Of a DNA stretch of 64,000 bases, positions 1 to 9,100 are shown piece after piece; the stretch's first letter is position 1; each line of letters opens with the position of its first letter. Made by a program: the position numbers and the translations under genes. Source of the DNA: Methylibium sp965279545 (GTDB taxonomy: Bacteria; Pseudomonadota; Gammaproteobacteria; Burkholderiales; Burkholderiaceae_C); the NCBI RefSeq assembly GCF_965279545.1, contig NZ_OZ257250.1:372001-436000 (forward strand), read 5' to 3'. Under the pieces are notes generated by a model. It was not told the origin of the DNA and ran no database searches. It saw only the letters and a list, made by a program, of their open reading frames with translations.

Positions 1-450
1 ATCCGCCAGCACCAGTTCGACAAGGTCGAGATGGTGCAGATCACCGCGCCCGAGCACAGCGACGCCGCGCTCGAGGCGATGGTGGGCCACGCCGAGGCGG
101 TGCTGCAGAAGCTCGAGCTGCCGTACCGCGTGATCACGCTGTGCACCGGCGACATGGGCTTCGGCGCCGCCAAGACCTACGACCTCGAAGTCTGGCTGCC
201 GGCGCAGAACACCTACCGCGAAATCAGCTCGTGCTCCAACTGCGAGGCCTTCCAGGCGCGGCGCATGCACACGCGCTACAAGACCGCGCTGGGCAAGAAC
301 GAGCTGGTGCACACGCTCAACGGCTCGGGTCTCGCCGTCGGCCGCGCGCTGGTGGCCGTGCTCGAAAATGGGCAGAACGCCGACGGCAGCATCACCGTGC
401 CGGCGGCGCTGCGGCCCTACCTCGGCGGGCTCGAAAGGCTGGTCGCCTGA
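1..450 (+). CDS. serS: Seryl-tRNA synthetase, C-terminal part (5' end outside window)
   Basis: This frame is open from base 1 and carries the class II synthetase core. It opens with the motif 2 segment (IRQHQFDKVEMVQI) and ends with motif 3 (NGSGLAVGRALVAVLENGQ). SerRS charges tRNA-Ser with serine in the cytoplasm. About 149 residues are present of a family length near 425-430, so the N-terminal coiled-coil arm and first catalytic part lie upstream of the window. A tRNA-Ser gene follows 47 bp downstream, so enzyme and cognate tRNA are neighbours. The end, ...GGLERLVA, is typical of betaproteobacterial SerRS. Confidence 0.97.
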   Translation: MRQHQFDKVEMVQITAPEHSDAALEAMVGHAEAVLQKLELPYRVITLCTGDMGFGAAKTYDLEVWLPAQNTYREISSCSNCEAFQARRMHTRYKTALGKNELVHTLNGSGLAVGRALVAVLENGQNADGSITVPAALRPYLGGLERLVA

Positions 451-458
451 GCTACAAT
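431..458 (+). promoter_or_regulatory. Candidate promoter of tRNA-Ser
   Basis: A -10 hexamer TACAAT (453-458) lies 39 bp before the mature tRNA 5' end. A weak -35 TCGAAA (431-436) sits 16 bp further upstream, inside the serS 3' end. The fit is by eye and moderate. Confidence 0.4.
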
Positions 459-497
459 TCGCGGCTTCGCCGGCAACGGCGAGACCACAGTTTTCCC

Positions 498-866
<369 letters not shown>

Positions 867-869
867 CCC

Positions 870-1110
870 CCATCCGACCGAGCCGCTCGGCTGCCAGCCG
901 GTCAGCTCGGTCATCTGGGGCAGGGTGGCGCCCGGGGTCGAGCGGAGCAGGGCGATCAGCTGGGATTGCTTGCTGCCTGCAGCAACAGCAGGAACAGCGG
1001 CGGCCGGCTTGCGGGGACGAGCCGGGGACTTGGCGGCTGGGCGGGCCGCGGGCTTGGAACTGCGGGAACGACTAGTCGCCCCAGTCTTGCGGAAAATCTG
1101 CCGCACTCCA
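870..1110 (-). pseudogene. Fragment of a DUF3489-like protein
   Basis: The minus strand encodes an Ala/Pro/Lys-rich linker followed by SKQSQLIALLRSTPGATLPQ and MTELTGWQP. This is the start of the winged-helix domain of DUF3489 proteins, which are usually encoded beside a DUF2924 gene and a large serine recombinase on mobile elements. The domain normally continues through a HTVRG-type helix and a basic end. Here it breaks right after TGWQP (about 888) and runs into repeat sequence ending MEWAAQRELLGIR. No start codon with a ribosome site is evident. The region 1111-1385 has no gene that I recognise. Confidence 0.5.
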
Positions 1111-1385
1111 GTTGGTCGATGACTTCTTCGCGACGGGTAGCGGCCCTTCGCGACGCCGTCAAAGCAGTCGTCCAGCATTGCAACGGCCCGGAAAGGGACG
1201 TTGCGGCTGGTGGTCGGTAAGACAGCGCAAGGCGCAACGCGCCTGGTTGAGGCCGAGGACGATCTTTCGGCTGCCCTCATGACTCCCGTTCCGCGATGTG
1301 CACCTTGAATGAGGATGAAGTAGTCGGCGGACGGGTCGCGGATGGTCATTCGAAGTCTCCACGGGCTGCAAGGCGCGGACTGCGG

Positions 1386-1754
1386 TCAGCTCCGCGCCGT
1401 ATGAAAGGTGATCGCGTAGCCATCGGGATCGCCGGCAACGAAGAAGCGACCGAAGGGACCGTCGGCAAGTGGGCCGAGGATCGCGCCGCCCCGCTTGACA
1501 ACGAGGTCGTGCAGTACATCGGCGTCAGCGCACGCGATCCAGAGCACCACGCCCACGCCGAGCGGTCCTGTCTCGGGAAGTGGACGCAGACGCTCCCGCA
1601 GCGCCAACGGAATCGGCTCCGTCTTGAAGACGACCGCCCCCGGCGGACTTTGCGCGGCGGCTTCGAAGCCAAAGACCTCCATGTAGAACTTGCGGGATGC
1701 GGCTAGGTCGCGCACTTGCAAGGCGATGAAGTCGGGGCCGATTGGCGTTGTCAT
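1386..1754 (-). CDS. VOC (glyoxalase/bleomycin-resistance fold) protein
   Basis: This 122-residue single-domain protein has the VOC pattern: an opening strand FIALQVRDLAASRKFY, a C-terminal GPFGRFFVAGDPDGYAITFH strand pair, and the family's usual length of about 120. Such proteins bind or modify small toxic molecules, or act as antibiotic-binding dimers. The substrate is not readable. The canonical final metal-ligand Glu (DPxGxxxE) is replaced by Thr (DPDGYAITF), so a metal-dependent reaction is doubtful. It is divergent from a MarR regulator across a 54-bp gap holding a near-perfect palindrome, which suggests MarR control. Confidence 0.85.
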   Translation of the reverse strand: MTTPIGPDFIALQVRDLAASRKFYMEVFGFEAAAQSPPGAVVFKTEPIPLALRERLRPLPETGPLGVGVVLWIACADADVLHDLVVKRGGAILGPLADGPFGRFFVAGDPDGYAITFHTARS

Positions 1755-1768
1755 GCGAGCTCCTGTCG

Positions 1769-1794
1769 ATTAATATCAGTGGGCTGATATTAAT
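1769..1794. promoter_or_regulatory. MarR-type operator palindrome
   Basis: The arms ATTAATATCAG (1769-1779) and CTGATATTAAT (1784-1794) are perfect inverted repeats around a 4-base centre TGGG. The site lies in the only intergenic space between the divergent VOC and MarR genes. Its length and AT-rich symmetric form suit a MarR dimer repressing both directions. Confidence 0.75.
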
Positions 1795-1808
1795 GTAAGG
1801 GCCCTGAC

Positions 1809-2285
1809 ATGTCAAAGGTGAAGCCGGCGCCTCGAAGCGGAGTCGACTGGATTGGCTACAACCTGAAGATCACGCAGCATCGTTTGAGGCAACGCCTGGA
1901 CGCCGAACTCGCGCGGATCGGCATCACGGCCCCGCAGAACGCCGTGCTGCTTGCCGTCGCCGGCAATCCGAGAATCTCGAATGCCGAGCTGGCTCGCGCG
2001 GCGTTCGTGACGCCGCAGACCATGCAGGCGATCCTGGTCAATCTCGAACGCGACGGCCTGATCGCGCGCAGTCCGCATCCAGAGCATGGCCGGGTCATCA
2101 TGACCGAGTTGACGGCAGCCGGCCAAAAGGCCGTCGCCGAGGGCGCGAAAGCAGCCGACGTGGTGGAGCGTCAGATGCTCTCCATGCTGTCAACTGAAGA
2201 GGCCCGGCTACTTTGCGAGCTGCTCAAGCGCTGTGCCGTTACTTTGAACGACGAGCCTCGACAAGGCAGTCCTCTTAGAAGCTGA
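1809..2285 (+). CDS. MarR-family transcriptional regulator
   Basis: This 158-residue protein has the MarR winged helix: a dimerisation helix at 10-40 (GYNLKITQHRLRQRLDAELA), a recognition region ISNAELARAAFVTPQTMQAI, and a wing around LIARSPHPEHGRVIMTELTA. Members bind palindromes as dimers and release DNA on binding small phenolic or xenobiotic ligands. The start ATG at 1809 has an AAGGG at suitable distance (1797-1800). It probably represses itself and the divergent VOC gene through the palindrome between them. Bases 2286-2651 downstream contain no gene I can support. Confidence 0.9.
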   Translation: MSKVKPAPRSGVDWIGYNLKITQHRLRQRLDAELARIGITAPQNAVLLAVAGNPRISNAELARAAFVTPQTMQAILVNLERDGLIARSPHPEHGRVIMTELTAAGQKAVAEGAKAADVVERQMLSMLSTEEARLLCELLKRCAVTLNDEPRQGSPLRS

Positions 2286-2651
2286 CGCTCGCGACCGACA
2301 GCTCCTGGCCCGAACGCCGGCATGCGCAGTCGGTACTCGAAAGTCAGCTCACTGGCTGCCCGCCGTCATCCAGAAAGGGGCAGTGCGCTGTCCCCGGCGA
2401 TTCGTAGCAGGTAGTTATAGAGTCCGATCAACGCGAGATGGAGATCGAGGGACTGCAGGGCAGGGCATGAGGCCCGGCTCCATGGTCGCATGGCATCGTT
2501 GGTCAAGGAACCGAGCATCCTCACAAGTGCCGTTAGTGCAAGACCGCGGAGGCCTCGGCACGAGTATCGGGCGCCGTGAACGCAGCACCACCTCACGCGC
2601 TCACATGCGGTGTCGCGCCGACGGGATCGGCCGCAAACCAGGCGTACGGCG
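2286..2651. other. Non-coding spacer between MarR and LysR genes
   Basis: No convincing gene, RNA or insertion sequence is visible here. A 76-codon minus-strand frame (2366-2596) is open but has no ribosome site and no family signature. The stretch may be debris from rearrangement. Confidence 0.4.
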
Positions 2652-3554
2652 TTACGCCGAGGGCTTGCGCAATCGGCTCTTCAAGGCCACCTTGCGCACG
2701 ATCGATGCAAAGCTTTCCATGGTGGCGGTCAACTCGCGATGGCGCTTCCAGAGGATGCCGGGCGTCCGCATCGGCGTGGGACTCTCGAGCGGGATGACGT
2801 GCAAGCCGGCGAGATCGTGAAGTGCATTCTCTGAAACGATGGCCCCCATCGGGGCCCGGGCCACGAGGCTGAGCATCGGCGCCACCGTGTTCATCTCGAC
2901 CGTCACGTTCGGTTCGGCACCGCAGGACCGAAAGCACTCGTCGAGCATGGTGCGGGTCGCAAATTCCCGAGTCAGCAGCACGAGCGGCTGGCGATGCAGT
3001 TCGATCATGCGGATGCGCTTGCGACGCGCCATCGGGTGGGTCGGAGCGACGACGAGCACGAGCTCTTCGTTGTAGAGAGGCTCGAACCACAGGTCGTCGA
3101 CCGACTGCGGCCTGTACGAGATGCCGACGTCGAGTTCGCCGCCGACGAGCTTCGCGCGAATGGCTTCGGCGGGCAGTTCCTCGGTCGTCACCTGCAGCGT
3201 CGGGTTGAGCGTCAGCAGGACGGCGATGCACTCCGGAATGAAGCCGAGGTTGAAGGTGTGGGTGGCACCGATGTGCAGCTGGCCGCTCACGCCGTTGTTC
3301 GTCTCCTTCAGCGCCCCGACGCCCTGGTCGATCTCGCTCAGCGCCTTCTTGGCATGGCCGAGGAAGAGCTCGCCCTGGGCGGTCATTGCCACGCGCTTGC
3401 CGATGCGCTCGAACAGCGGCTTGCCAATCTCGTCCTCGAGCTGCTTGATCTGATGGGACAGGGTGGACTGCGTGACGTGCACGCGTTCAGCTGCACGCGT
3501 GAAGTTGAGGCATTCGGCCAGCGCCACGAAATACCGCAGATGTCTGAGCTCCAT
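2652..3554 (-). CDS. LysR-family regulator of catabolic cluster A
   Basis: This 300-residue protein starts MELRHLRYFVALAECLNFTR with the N-terminal HTH (AAERVHVTQSTLSHQIKQLE) and ends with a periplasmic-binding-like effector domain (about 90-290). The fold resembles the CynR/CatM type, which senses small acids or aromatics. It is divergent from the citryl-CoA-lyase-like gene, the usual arrangement for a LysR activator. The intergenic DNA holds an inverted repeat (3591-3611) that also occurs in altered form before a Rieske gene at 21.6 kb. A 3' fragment of a closely related LysR gene lies at 45096-45225. Confidence 0.92.
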   Translation of the reverse strand: MELRHLRYFVALAECLNFTRAAERVHVTQSTLSHQIKQLEDEIGKPLFERIGKRVAMTAQGELFLGHAKKALSEIDQGVGALKETNNGVSGQLHIGATHTFNLGFIPECIAVLLTLNPTLQVTTEELPAEAIRAKLVGGELDVGISYRPQSVDDLWFEPLYNEELVLVVAPTHPMARRKRIRMIELHRQPLVLLTREFATRTMLDECFRSCGAEPNVTVEMNTVAPMLSLVARAPMGAIVSENALHDLAGLHVIPLESPTPMRTPGILWKRHRELTATMESFASIVRKVALKSRLRKPSA

Positions 3555-3590
3555 TGCCTCTCCGGGTCATCGATGGTGTAGATCATAAAC

Positions 3591-3611
3591 ATGGAAATTA
3601 ATCATTTCCAT
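3591..3611. promoter_or_regulatory. Inverted repeat, candidate LysR operator
   Basis: The arms ATGGAAAT (3591-3598) and ATTTCCAT (3604-3611) are perfect complements around TAATC. The site lies 37 bp upstream of the LysR start, in the divergent gap 3555-3901. The flanking pattern AATTRATCATTT ... TTCGTTGCC recurs at 21594-21618. The rest of the gap (3612-3901) holds no gene I can identify and is likely leader DNA for the gene at 3902. Confidence 0.6.
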
Positions 3612-3901
3612 CTTTCGTTGCCGATGTCTACGCTTCGGTCCATGCCAATGCCACCCGAGCCAGGGCGGTATGACAACAACACATCGAGGCGAGACATGCG
3701 AACCACCACCCGTCGACCTGCCACAGGCTGATTCGGGCGCCCCGCGGGGCACCACTCGAAGAGACGCGACCCCTCGCTCGCAGGACGACCGGTTTCGGTC
3801 TGTCATGAGCGGGGTGATGTAGGCCTGCGCCTGCTGCTTCCGCGGCAGGTCGCCTCACGGCCGCGGCGATGCAGATCGCGGACGAACGACAAGGGGATGG
3901 A

Positions 3902-4708
3902 ATGAAGATCGGCAAAGCGACGGTGCCCCGAACCAGCATCTGCACCTCCGACGAGCACACGATCACCGTACGCGGTGCGAATCTGTGCGAGGACCTCATC
4001 GGAAAGCTGTCATTCACCGACTACTTCCACCTCCTCGTGACGGGGCGGCGTCCGTCTCCGGCGACGCTGGTCGTCCTCGATGCCACGCTGGTCGCGATCG
4101 CGGAGCATGGCCTGGTCCCGAGCGTGCAGGCGAGTCGCATGACCCTGGCGGCCGCGCCGGATGCGCTCCAGGGTGCCGTCGCGGCAGGGGTGCTGGGCTG
4201 CGGCTCGGTGATCCTGGGGGCCGCCGAAGCGGCGGGGCGTCTGCTGTCGGAAGTGGACCGGAGGTCGACGGATGGCATGTCGCTCGAAGAGGCCGCGAGC
4301 ACCATCGTGGCGGCCGCGCGCGAAGCTCGGCAGCCCGTGCCGGGTTACGGACACCCCCTGCACAAGCAGCGCGACCCTCGCGCCGCGAAGCTGTTCGAAG
4401 TGGCCCGCGAGAGTGGCGCCGACATGCGCTACGTCGAGATCGCCGAAGCGATCGAGCGCGTCATTCCGCGTGTCTACGGCAAGGAACTCAAGATCAATGT
4501 GTCGGTCGCGATTCCCGCCGTCCTGCTGGGCGTCGGATTCCCGCTGGTGGCCTTGAAAGGTGTGCCGATCCTGGCTCGTGTCGGGGGGCTCATCGGCCAT
4601 CTGGTCGAGGAACTGGAGAGCCCGATCGGCTTCGCCCTGTCCTTCCAGGCCACCCGCGAACTGCTCTACGAGGGGCCGCCCCCGCAAGGCTCCCGAGGGA
4701 ACGCCTGA
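3902..4708 (+). CDS. Citrate-synthase-family protein, citryl-CoA-lyase-like
   Basis: This 268-residue protein belongs to the short citrate synthase superfamily branch that includes citryl-CoA lyases, which split citryl-CoA to oxaloacetate and acetyl-CoA. His69 (AEHGLVPS) and His151 (PGYGHPLHKQRDPRA) match the two active-site histidines, and Arg226 (LARVGGLIGHLVEE) the substrate arginine. Where the family has catalytic Asp (NVD/NID-G), this protein reads INVSVAIP, so Ser201 stands in that place. The start at 3902 is preferred over an in-frame ATG at 3869 because AAGGGG precedes it. The gene begins a run with the CoA transferase 38 bp downstream. The reaction is uncertain; cleavage of a citrate-like CoA thioester is an inference. 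Confidence 0.82.
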   Translation: MKIGKATVPRTSICTSDEHTITVRGANLCEDLIGKLSFTDYFHLLVTGRRPSPATLVVLDATLVAIAEHGLVPSVQASRMTLAAAPDALQGAVAAGVLGCGSVILGAAEAAGRLLSEVDRRSTDGMSLEEAASTIVAAAREARQPVPGYGHPLHKQRDPRAAKLFEVARESGADMRYVEIAEAIERVIPRVYGKELKINVSVAIPAVLLGVGFPLVALKGVPILARVGGLIGHLVEELESPIGFALSFQATRELLYEGPPPQGSRGNA

Positions 4709-4746
4709 TCGCAGGCGAACGACGTTCAAGCAGCGGGAGCATTTCC

Positions 4747-5922
4747 ATGTCGAAGGTATTGCAGGGTGTCCGTGTGATCGAGCAGGGCACGTTCATCACG
4801 GGCCCGGCGGCCGGGATGTTGCTGGGCGATCTGGGCGCCGACGTGATCAAGGTCGAACAGCCCGGCAGCGGCGATCCGTTCAGGGCATTCCGAGGCGGGC
4901 TGTACAGCCCTCACTTCCAAACCTACAACCGCAACAAGCGCAGCATCGCGCTCAACCCGAAGAGCCCGCAGGATCTGGAGATATTCGATCGCCTGATCGC
5001 CGACGCGGATGTCTATATCCAGAATTTTCGACCAGGGACTGCCGAGCGTCTGGGCGCCTCCGAAGAGCGGCTGCGAGCCCTCAACCCGCGCCTCATCTAC
5101 TGCGCGATCAGCGGCTTCGGGCAGACGGGTCCTGCATCGCAGCGCCCCAGCTACGACACGGTAGCCCAGGCCGCGAGCGGTTACCTGAACCTGCTCGTCA
5201 ATCCTGCCAACCCCCGAGTGGTCGGACCCGCGATCGCCGACTCCATCACCGGCTTCTATGCGGCCTACGGGATCCTCGGGGCGCTCTACGAGCGGGAGCG
5301 CACCGGCCAAGGTCGCAAGGTGGAGGTGTCGATGCTTGAAGCCATGTGCCACTTCAACCTCGATGCGTTCACGCACTACTTCTCCGAGGGAGAGGTGATG
5401 GGGCCGTTCAGCCGGCCGAGCGTCTCGCAGTCCTACGTCCTGAAGTGCCGCGACGGCAAGTGGATCGCGCTGCACATGTCCTCCCCGGAGAAGTTCTGGA
5501 AAGGCCTGGCAACCGCCATCGAGAACACGGAGATCTTCTGCGACGAGCGTTTCTCGAGCCGCGAAGCGAGGATCCAGCACCAGGACGAGCTCATCCAGGT
5601 CCTGGGCGCCACGTTCGCACTGCGAACTCGCGAGGAATGGTGCAGGCGCCTTCGCGAGGAGGACGTTCCCCACGCGCCGATGTATGACACCAGCGAGGCG
5701 CTCGACGATCCTCAGGCGCAACACCTCGAGCTGCGCGTGACGGTACCGCATCGCACGCGTGGCGAGTTCAGCACCGTGCGCTCGCCCGTGTCCTTCGATG
5801 GGCAACGGTCGGTGGATGTCGTGCCGCCGCCGGAACTCGACGAGCACGGCGACGAGATCAAGCGTTCGCCTTGGGATGGACGCACGAACGACGGCAAATC
5901 GTCGGGCGGTCAATCGCCATGA
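4747..5922 (+). CDS. CaiB/BaiF class III CoA transferase
   Basis: This 391-residue protein starts MSKVLQGVRVIEQGTFITGP and keeps the family marks: GDLGADVIKVEQP, an NRNKRSIALN segment and the catalytic Asp165 in GPAIADSITGFYAAYGILGAL. Length and domain order match formyl-CoA transferase and bile-acid or crotonobetainyl CoA transferases. The enzyme moves CoA between carboxylic acids. Next to a citryl-CoA-lyase-like gene it probably activates the acid that the lyase cleaves. A ribosome site (GCGGGAG) precedes the ATG. An upstream in-frame extension to 3985 overlaps the previous gene and is not real. Confidence 0.93.
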   Translation: MSKVLQGVRVIEQGTFITGPAAGMLLGDLGADVIKVEQPGSGDPFRAFRGGLYSPHFQTYNRNKRSIALNPKSPQDLEIFDRLIADADVYIQNFRPGTAERLGASEERLRALNPRLIYCAISGFGQTGPASQRPSYDTVAQAASGYLNLLVNPANPRVVGPAIADSITGFYAAYGILGALYERERTGQGRKVEVSMLEAMCHFNLDAFTHYFSEGEVMGPFSRPSVSQSYVLKCRDGKWIALHMSSPEKFWKGLATAIENTEIFCDERFSSREARIQHQDELIQVLGATFALRTREEWCRRLREEDVPHAPMYDTSEALDDPQAQHLELRVTVPHRTRGEFSTVRSPVSFDGQRSVDVVPPPELDEHGDEIKRSPWDGRTNDGKSSGGQSP

Positions 5923-6046
5923 GCCCCACACGTTTCCGTGCTGTGGTCATGGAGGCGTGAAACGGCGACGAAGACGACCCGAAGAGAGGTCAGATCGGAT
6001 GCCATTCAGATCAGTTCGAAAGCACAAAAACGATTCGGAGACAAGA

Positions 6047-7687
6047 ATGAGCAGATCAATTTCAAAGCGGCGGTCCAGGATTCGTTGGGTCGTCGAGCGG
6101 CTTGGAGTGCCGCTGGCGAGCCTGGTCGTGCTGCCTGCGCAGGCGGTGGAGATCGAGACCGGCAATGCGGACGTGCAGCTTCGCTGGGACAACACCTTCA
6201 AGTACACCGGGGCAGTCAGGCTCCGCGATCCGTCGTCGCGCCTGGTTGACGACAACCTCCCGGCCAACATCAACAACATCAACCTCGACGACGGTGATCG
6301 CAACTTCCGGCGCGGGTTGATCTCGAACCGGGTCGACCTGCTGTCGGAGATGGACGTCAGCTACAAGAAGCGCTTCGGTGCACGCGTCAGTGCGGCGGCC
6401 TGGTACGACACCGTCTACAACCGCAGCAACGACAACGACAGCCCGGACCGAGTTAACCAGGTCTCGGCGCCATACAACGAGTTCACGGACGCCACCCGGG
6501 ATCTTCACGGCCGCAAGGCCGAGTTCCTTGACGCCTTCGTCTATGCCAACGGTGATTCGGGCAACGTCCGCCTCGGCCGCCATTCGCTTCTCTACGGCGA
6601 GACGCTGTTCTTCGGAGGCAACGGGCTGGCCTACGCGCAGTCGCCGACCGATGTCGTGAAACTGCTGTCGGTCCCGAACTCCCAGTTCAAGGAGATCACG
6701 ATCCCGGTCAATCAGGTCTCGGGACAGTATCAGATCACCGAGCAGGTGTCGCTGGGCGGCTACTACCAGTTCGAGTTCAGGAAGTCGAGGATCCCGGCGG
6801 TCGGCAGCTACTTTTCCGGCGCGGACGTCTTCGACGACGGAGCCGAACGCTTCCTGTTCGCTCCAGGCGTCGGGGTACCCAGGGTTGCCGACGAGAAGGC
6901 AAAGGATTCCGGCCAGGGCGGTATCCAGTTGCGCTGGCGTCCCACCGGTACCGACGTGGAGTATGGGTTCTATGCGGTCCGCTACCACGACAAGTCGTTC
7001 CAGGCCTATCTGCGGCCGGTCGCCGGCAACTTCCAGCTCGTCTATCCGGAGAACATCAAGTCGTACGGGGCAAGTTTCAGTACGGAGGTCGCGGGCTTCA
7101 ACCTGGCGGGCGAAGTCTCCGTGCGCCGCAACACGCCGCTGGTCAGCGGCCCTGTCCTGGACCTCAGCGCTGACGGCGTGGCCGACAACAACCGCAATGC
7201 CGGCTACGCGGTGGGCAATTCGCTGCACGCCAACCTGTCCGGAATCTTCTTCCTGAACCGCACCGCGATCTGGGACAACGCGAGCCTGCTGGCCGAGATC
7301 GCCTGGAACCGCAGGACCAGCATCACGAGGAACCCTGCCGAGCTCGACCCCAACACTTCGCGCGATGCGTGGGGCCTGCGCGCGCTGCTCGAGCCGCAAT
7401 GGTTCCAGGTTGCGCCAAGCCTCGACCTCTCGGTCCCGATCGGCCTGGGCTACAACCCGCGCGGCAATTCTTCCGTCGTGCAGGTCTTCAACGGTGGGGT
7501 GAAGCGCGGTGGCGATTTCAGCATCGGGCTCAAGGGGGTTTACGACCAGGTGTGGCGCGGCGGTTTGAACTACACCCACTACTTCGGTTCCGAGGGGCCG
7601 GCACTGGGGGCGGACGCCAACCTGACGTTCAAGCAGAACAACGGCGACAGGGATTTCATCTCCCTGTCCTTGCAGCGCACCTTCTGA
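6047..7687 (+). CDS. DUF1302 outer-membrane protein
   Basis: This 546-residue protein has an N-terminal basic stretch, a hydrophobic signal segment (VPLASLVVLPAQA) with likely cleavage after AQA, then DUF1302 features: VEIETGNADVQLRWDNTFKY, repeated beta-strand blocks and a terminal aromatic residue (SLSLQRTF), as in outer-membrane beta barrels. DUF1302 and DUF1329 proteins occur together in degraders of hydrophobic compounds with an RND transporter. The ATG at 6047 follows GGAGACAAGA; an ATG at 5999 is possible. Likely role: outer-membrane passage of the hydrophobic substrate. Confidence 0.88.
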   Translation: MSRSISKRRSRIRWVVERLGVPLASLVVLPAQAVEIETGNADVQLRWDNTFKYTGAVRLRDPSSRLVDDNLPANINNINLDDGDRNFRRGLISNRVDLLSEMDVSYKKRFGARVSAAAWYDTVYNRSNDNDSPDRVNQVSAPYNEFTDATRDLHGRKAEFLDAFVYANGDSGNVRLGRHSLLYGETLFFGGNGLAYAQSPTDVVKLLSVPNSQFKEITIPVNQVSGQYQITEQVSLGGYYQFEFRKSRIPAVGSYFSGADVFDDGAERFLFAPGVGVPRVADEKAKDSGQGGIQLRWRPTGTDVEYGFYAVRYHDKSFQAYLRPVAGNFQLVYPENIKSYGASFSTEVAGFNLAGEVSVRRNTPLVSGPVLDLSADGVADNNRNAGYAVGNSLHANLSGIFFLNRTAIWDNASLLAEIAWNRRTSITRNPAELDPNTSRDAWGLRALLEPQWFQVAPSLDLSVPIGLGYNPRGNSSVVQVFNGGVKRGGDFSIGLKGVYDQVWRGGLNYTHYFGSEGPALGADANLTFKQNNGDRDFISLSLQRTF

Positions 7688-7705
7688 AGACGAATCGGAG
7701 ACAAC

Positions 7706-9040
7706 ATGATGAAGCACATGATCGCGGCGGCGGCGCTGCTGGCGAGCGCCTGCCTCGGAGCAGCGCCGGCAGCGGCCGCGGTGACCGCGGACGAGGCGGC
7801 CAAGCTGAAGTCGGAGCTCACGCCGCTGGGCGGCGAGAAGGCCGGCAACAAGGATGGAAGCATTCCCGCGTGGGACGGTGGCTACACGAAGGCGCCCGCC
7901 GGCTACAAGAAGGGCGACCCGAGACCCGATCCGTTCGCCGGTGAGAAACCTCTCCTCACGATCACGGCGGCCAACATGGATGCGCACGCCGACAAGCTCG
8001 ACGAGGGGCAGAAGTACCTGCTGAAGAAGTACCCGGACTACAAGATCAACGTCTACCCGACGCACCGCACGGCCGCGGCGCCGCAGTGGGTCTACGACGA
8101 GACCTTCAAGAACGCGACACGCAGCAAGCTCGATGGCTATGCCGTCACGGGCGCCTTTGGCGGCGTGCCGTTCCCGATTGTGAAGTCGGGGACGGAGCTG
8201 ATGTGGAACCATTCATTGCGCGTGCGCCCTGCGGCGTACTCGCAGTACTTCAACAGCTACACGGTCGACTCCGGTGGGCGCCCGTCGCTCGCTTCGGGGG
8301 GCGTGAACGAGATCACCGTCCCGTACTACGCGAAGGGGGGCACCCCGGACTCGATCAAGGCCGGCGTGTACTACCAGAACCTGCAGACGACGACCGCGCC
8401 GTCCGTGCGGGCCGGCGAGCTGCTGATGTACTACGACCAGCTCGACAACAGCCGCCCCGCCTGGCAGTACCTGGTCGGTCAACGACGCGTCCGCAGAGCG
8501 CCGACCATCTGCTGCGACACGCCGAACTTCGTGACGTCCGGCGTCGACTTCCTCGACCAGGTCTTCGTGTTCATGGGTCCGATGGATCGCTATGAATGGA
8601 AGCTCATCGGGAAGAAGGAGATGTTCATTCCCTACAACAACAACCGCCTGCTGCTGGCCGACGACAAGGAGGCGATGAAGCCGAAGTTCCTCAGTCCGGA
8701 TCTGATCCGGTGGGAGCTGCACCGCGTGTGGGAGGTCGAAGGCAACCTGAGAGCGGGGCAACGCGACGTTCGTCCCAAGCGCAAGCTGTACTTCGACGAG
8801 GACACAAGCATCGCGGTCATCGGCAACACCTGGGATGCGCAGGGGACGCTCTGGCACACCTCGTTTGGTTTCCCCAACATCCAGTTCGACGTGCCGGCGG
8901 TCTCGATGGAAATCTGGACGACGATGGATTTCATCAAGGGCAATTACACGTACACGGCGACCCGCGAAAAGATCATGGACGAGCCGTGGCCGGAGAACTA
9001 CTACACGCCGGAAGCTCTGTCGCGGAAAGGCGTTCGCTGA
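7706..9040 (+). CDS. DUF1329 periplasmic/outer-membrane-associated protein
   Basis: This 444-residue protein has a clear Sec signal (MMKHMIAAAALLASACLGA ... AAA) and the DUF1329 pattern: KSELTPLGGEKAGNKDGSIPAWDGG, a central LVGQRRVRRAPTICCDTPNF block and a C-terminal NFVTSGVDFLDQV/GNYTYTATREKI region. DUF1329 is related in fold to LolB/LppX-like lipid-handling proteins. The ribosome site GGAGACAAC precedes ATG 7706, identical in form to that of the DUF1302 gene 18 bp upstream, so the two are probably co-translated. It may shuttle a hydrophobic substrate across the periplasm. Confidence 0.9.
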   Translation: MMKHMIAAAALLASACLGAAPAAAAVTADEAAKLKSELTPLGGEKAGNKDGSIPAWDGGYTKAPAGYKKGDPRPDPFAGEKPLLTITAANMDAHADKLDEGQKYLLKKYPDYKINVYPTHRTAAAPQWVYDETFKNATRSKLDGYAVTGAFGGVPFPIVKSGTELMWNHSLRVRPAAYSQYFNSYTVDSGGRPSLASGGVNEITVPYYAKGGTPDSIKAGVYYQNLQTTTAPSVRAGELLMYYDQLDNSRPAWQYLVGQRRVRRAPTICCDTPNFVTSGVDFLDQVFVFMGPMDRYEWKLIGKKEMFIPYNNNRLLLADDKEAMKPKFLSPDLIRWELHRVWEVEGNLRAGQRDVRPKRKLYFDEDTSIAVIGNTWDAQGTLWHTSFGFPNIQFDVPAVSMEIWTTMDFIKGNYTYTATREKIMDEPWPENYYTPEALSRKGVR

Positions 9041-9100
9041 TGGGCAGGGGCTTCCTGCCTGCCCTACCGCGGGAAGCCATGTCTCTCTAGAGAAGACATC

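Noticed and set aside
2366..2596. 76-codon minus frame in the MarR-LysR gap
   Set aside because: No start signal, no domain, no conserved features that I can recognise.
3869..3901. Upstream in-frame ATG for the lyase-like gene
   Set aside because: It lacks a ribosome site, while AAGGGG lies before the ATG at 3902.
6062..8212. 716-codon open frame on the minus strand opposite DUF1302/DUF1329
   Set aside because: It is a mirror of high-GC codon bias with His/Arg/Val-rich text, no start signal and no family motif; the plus-strand genes are clear.
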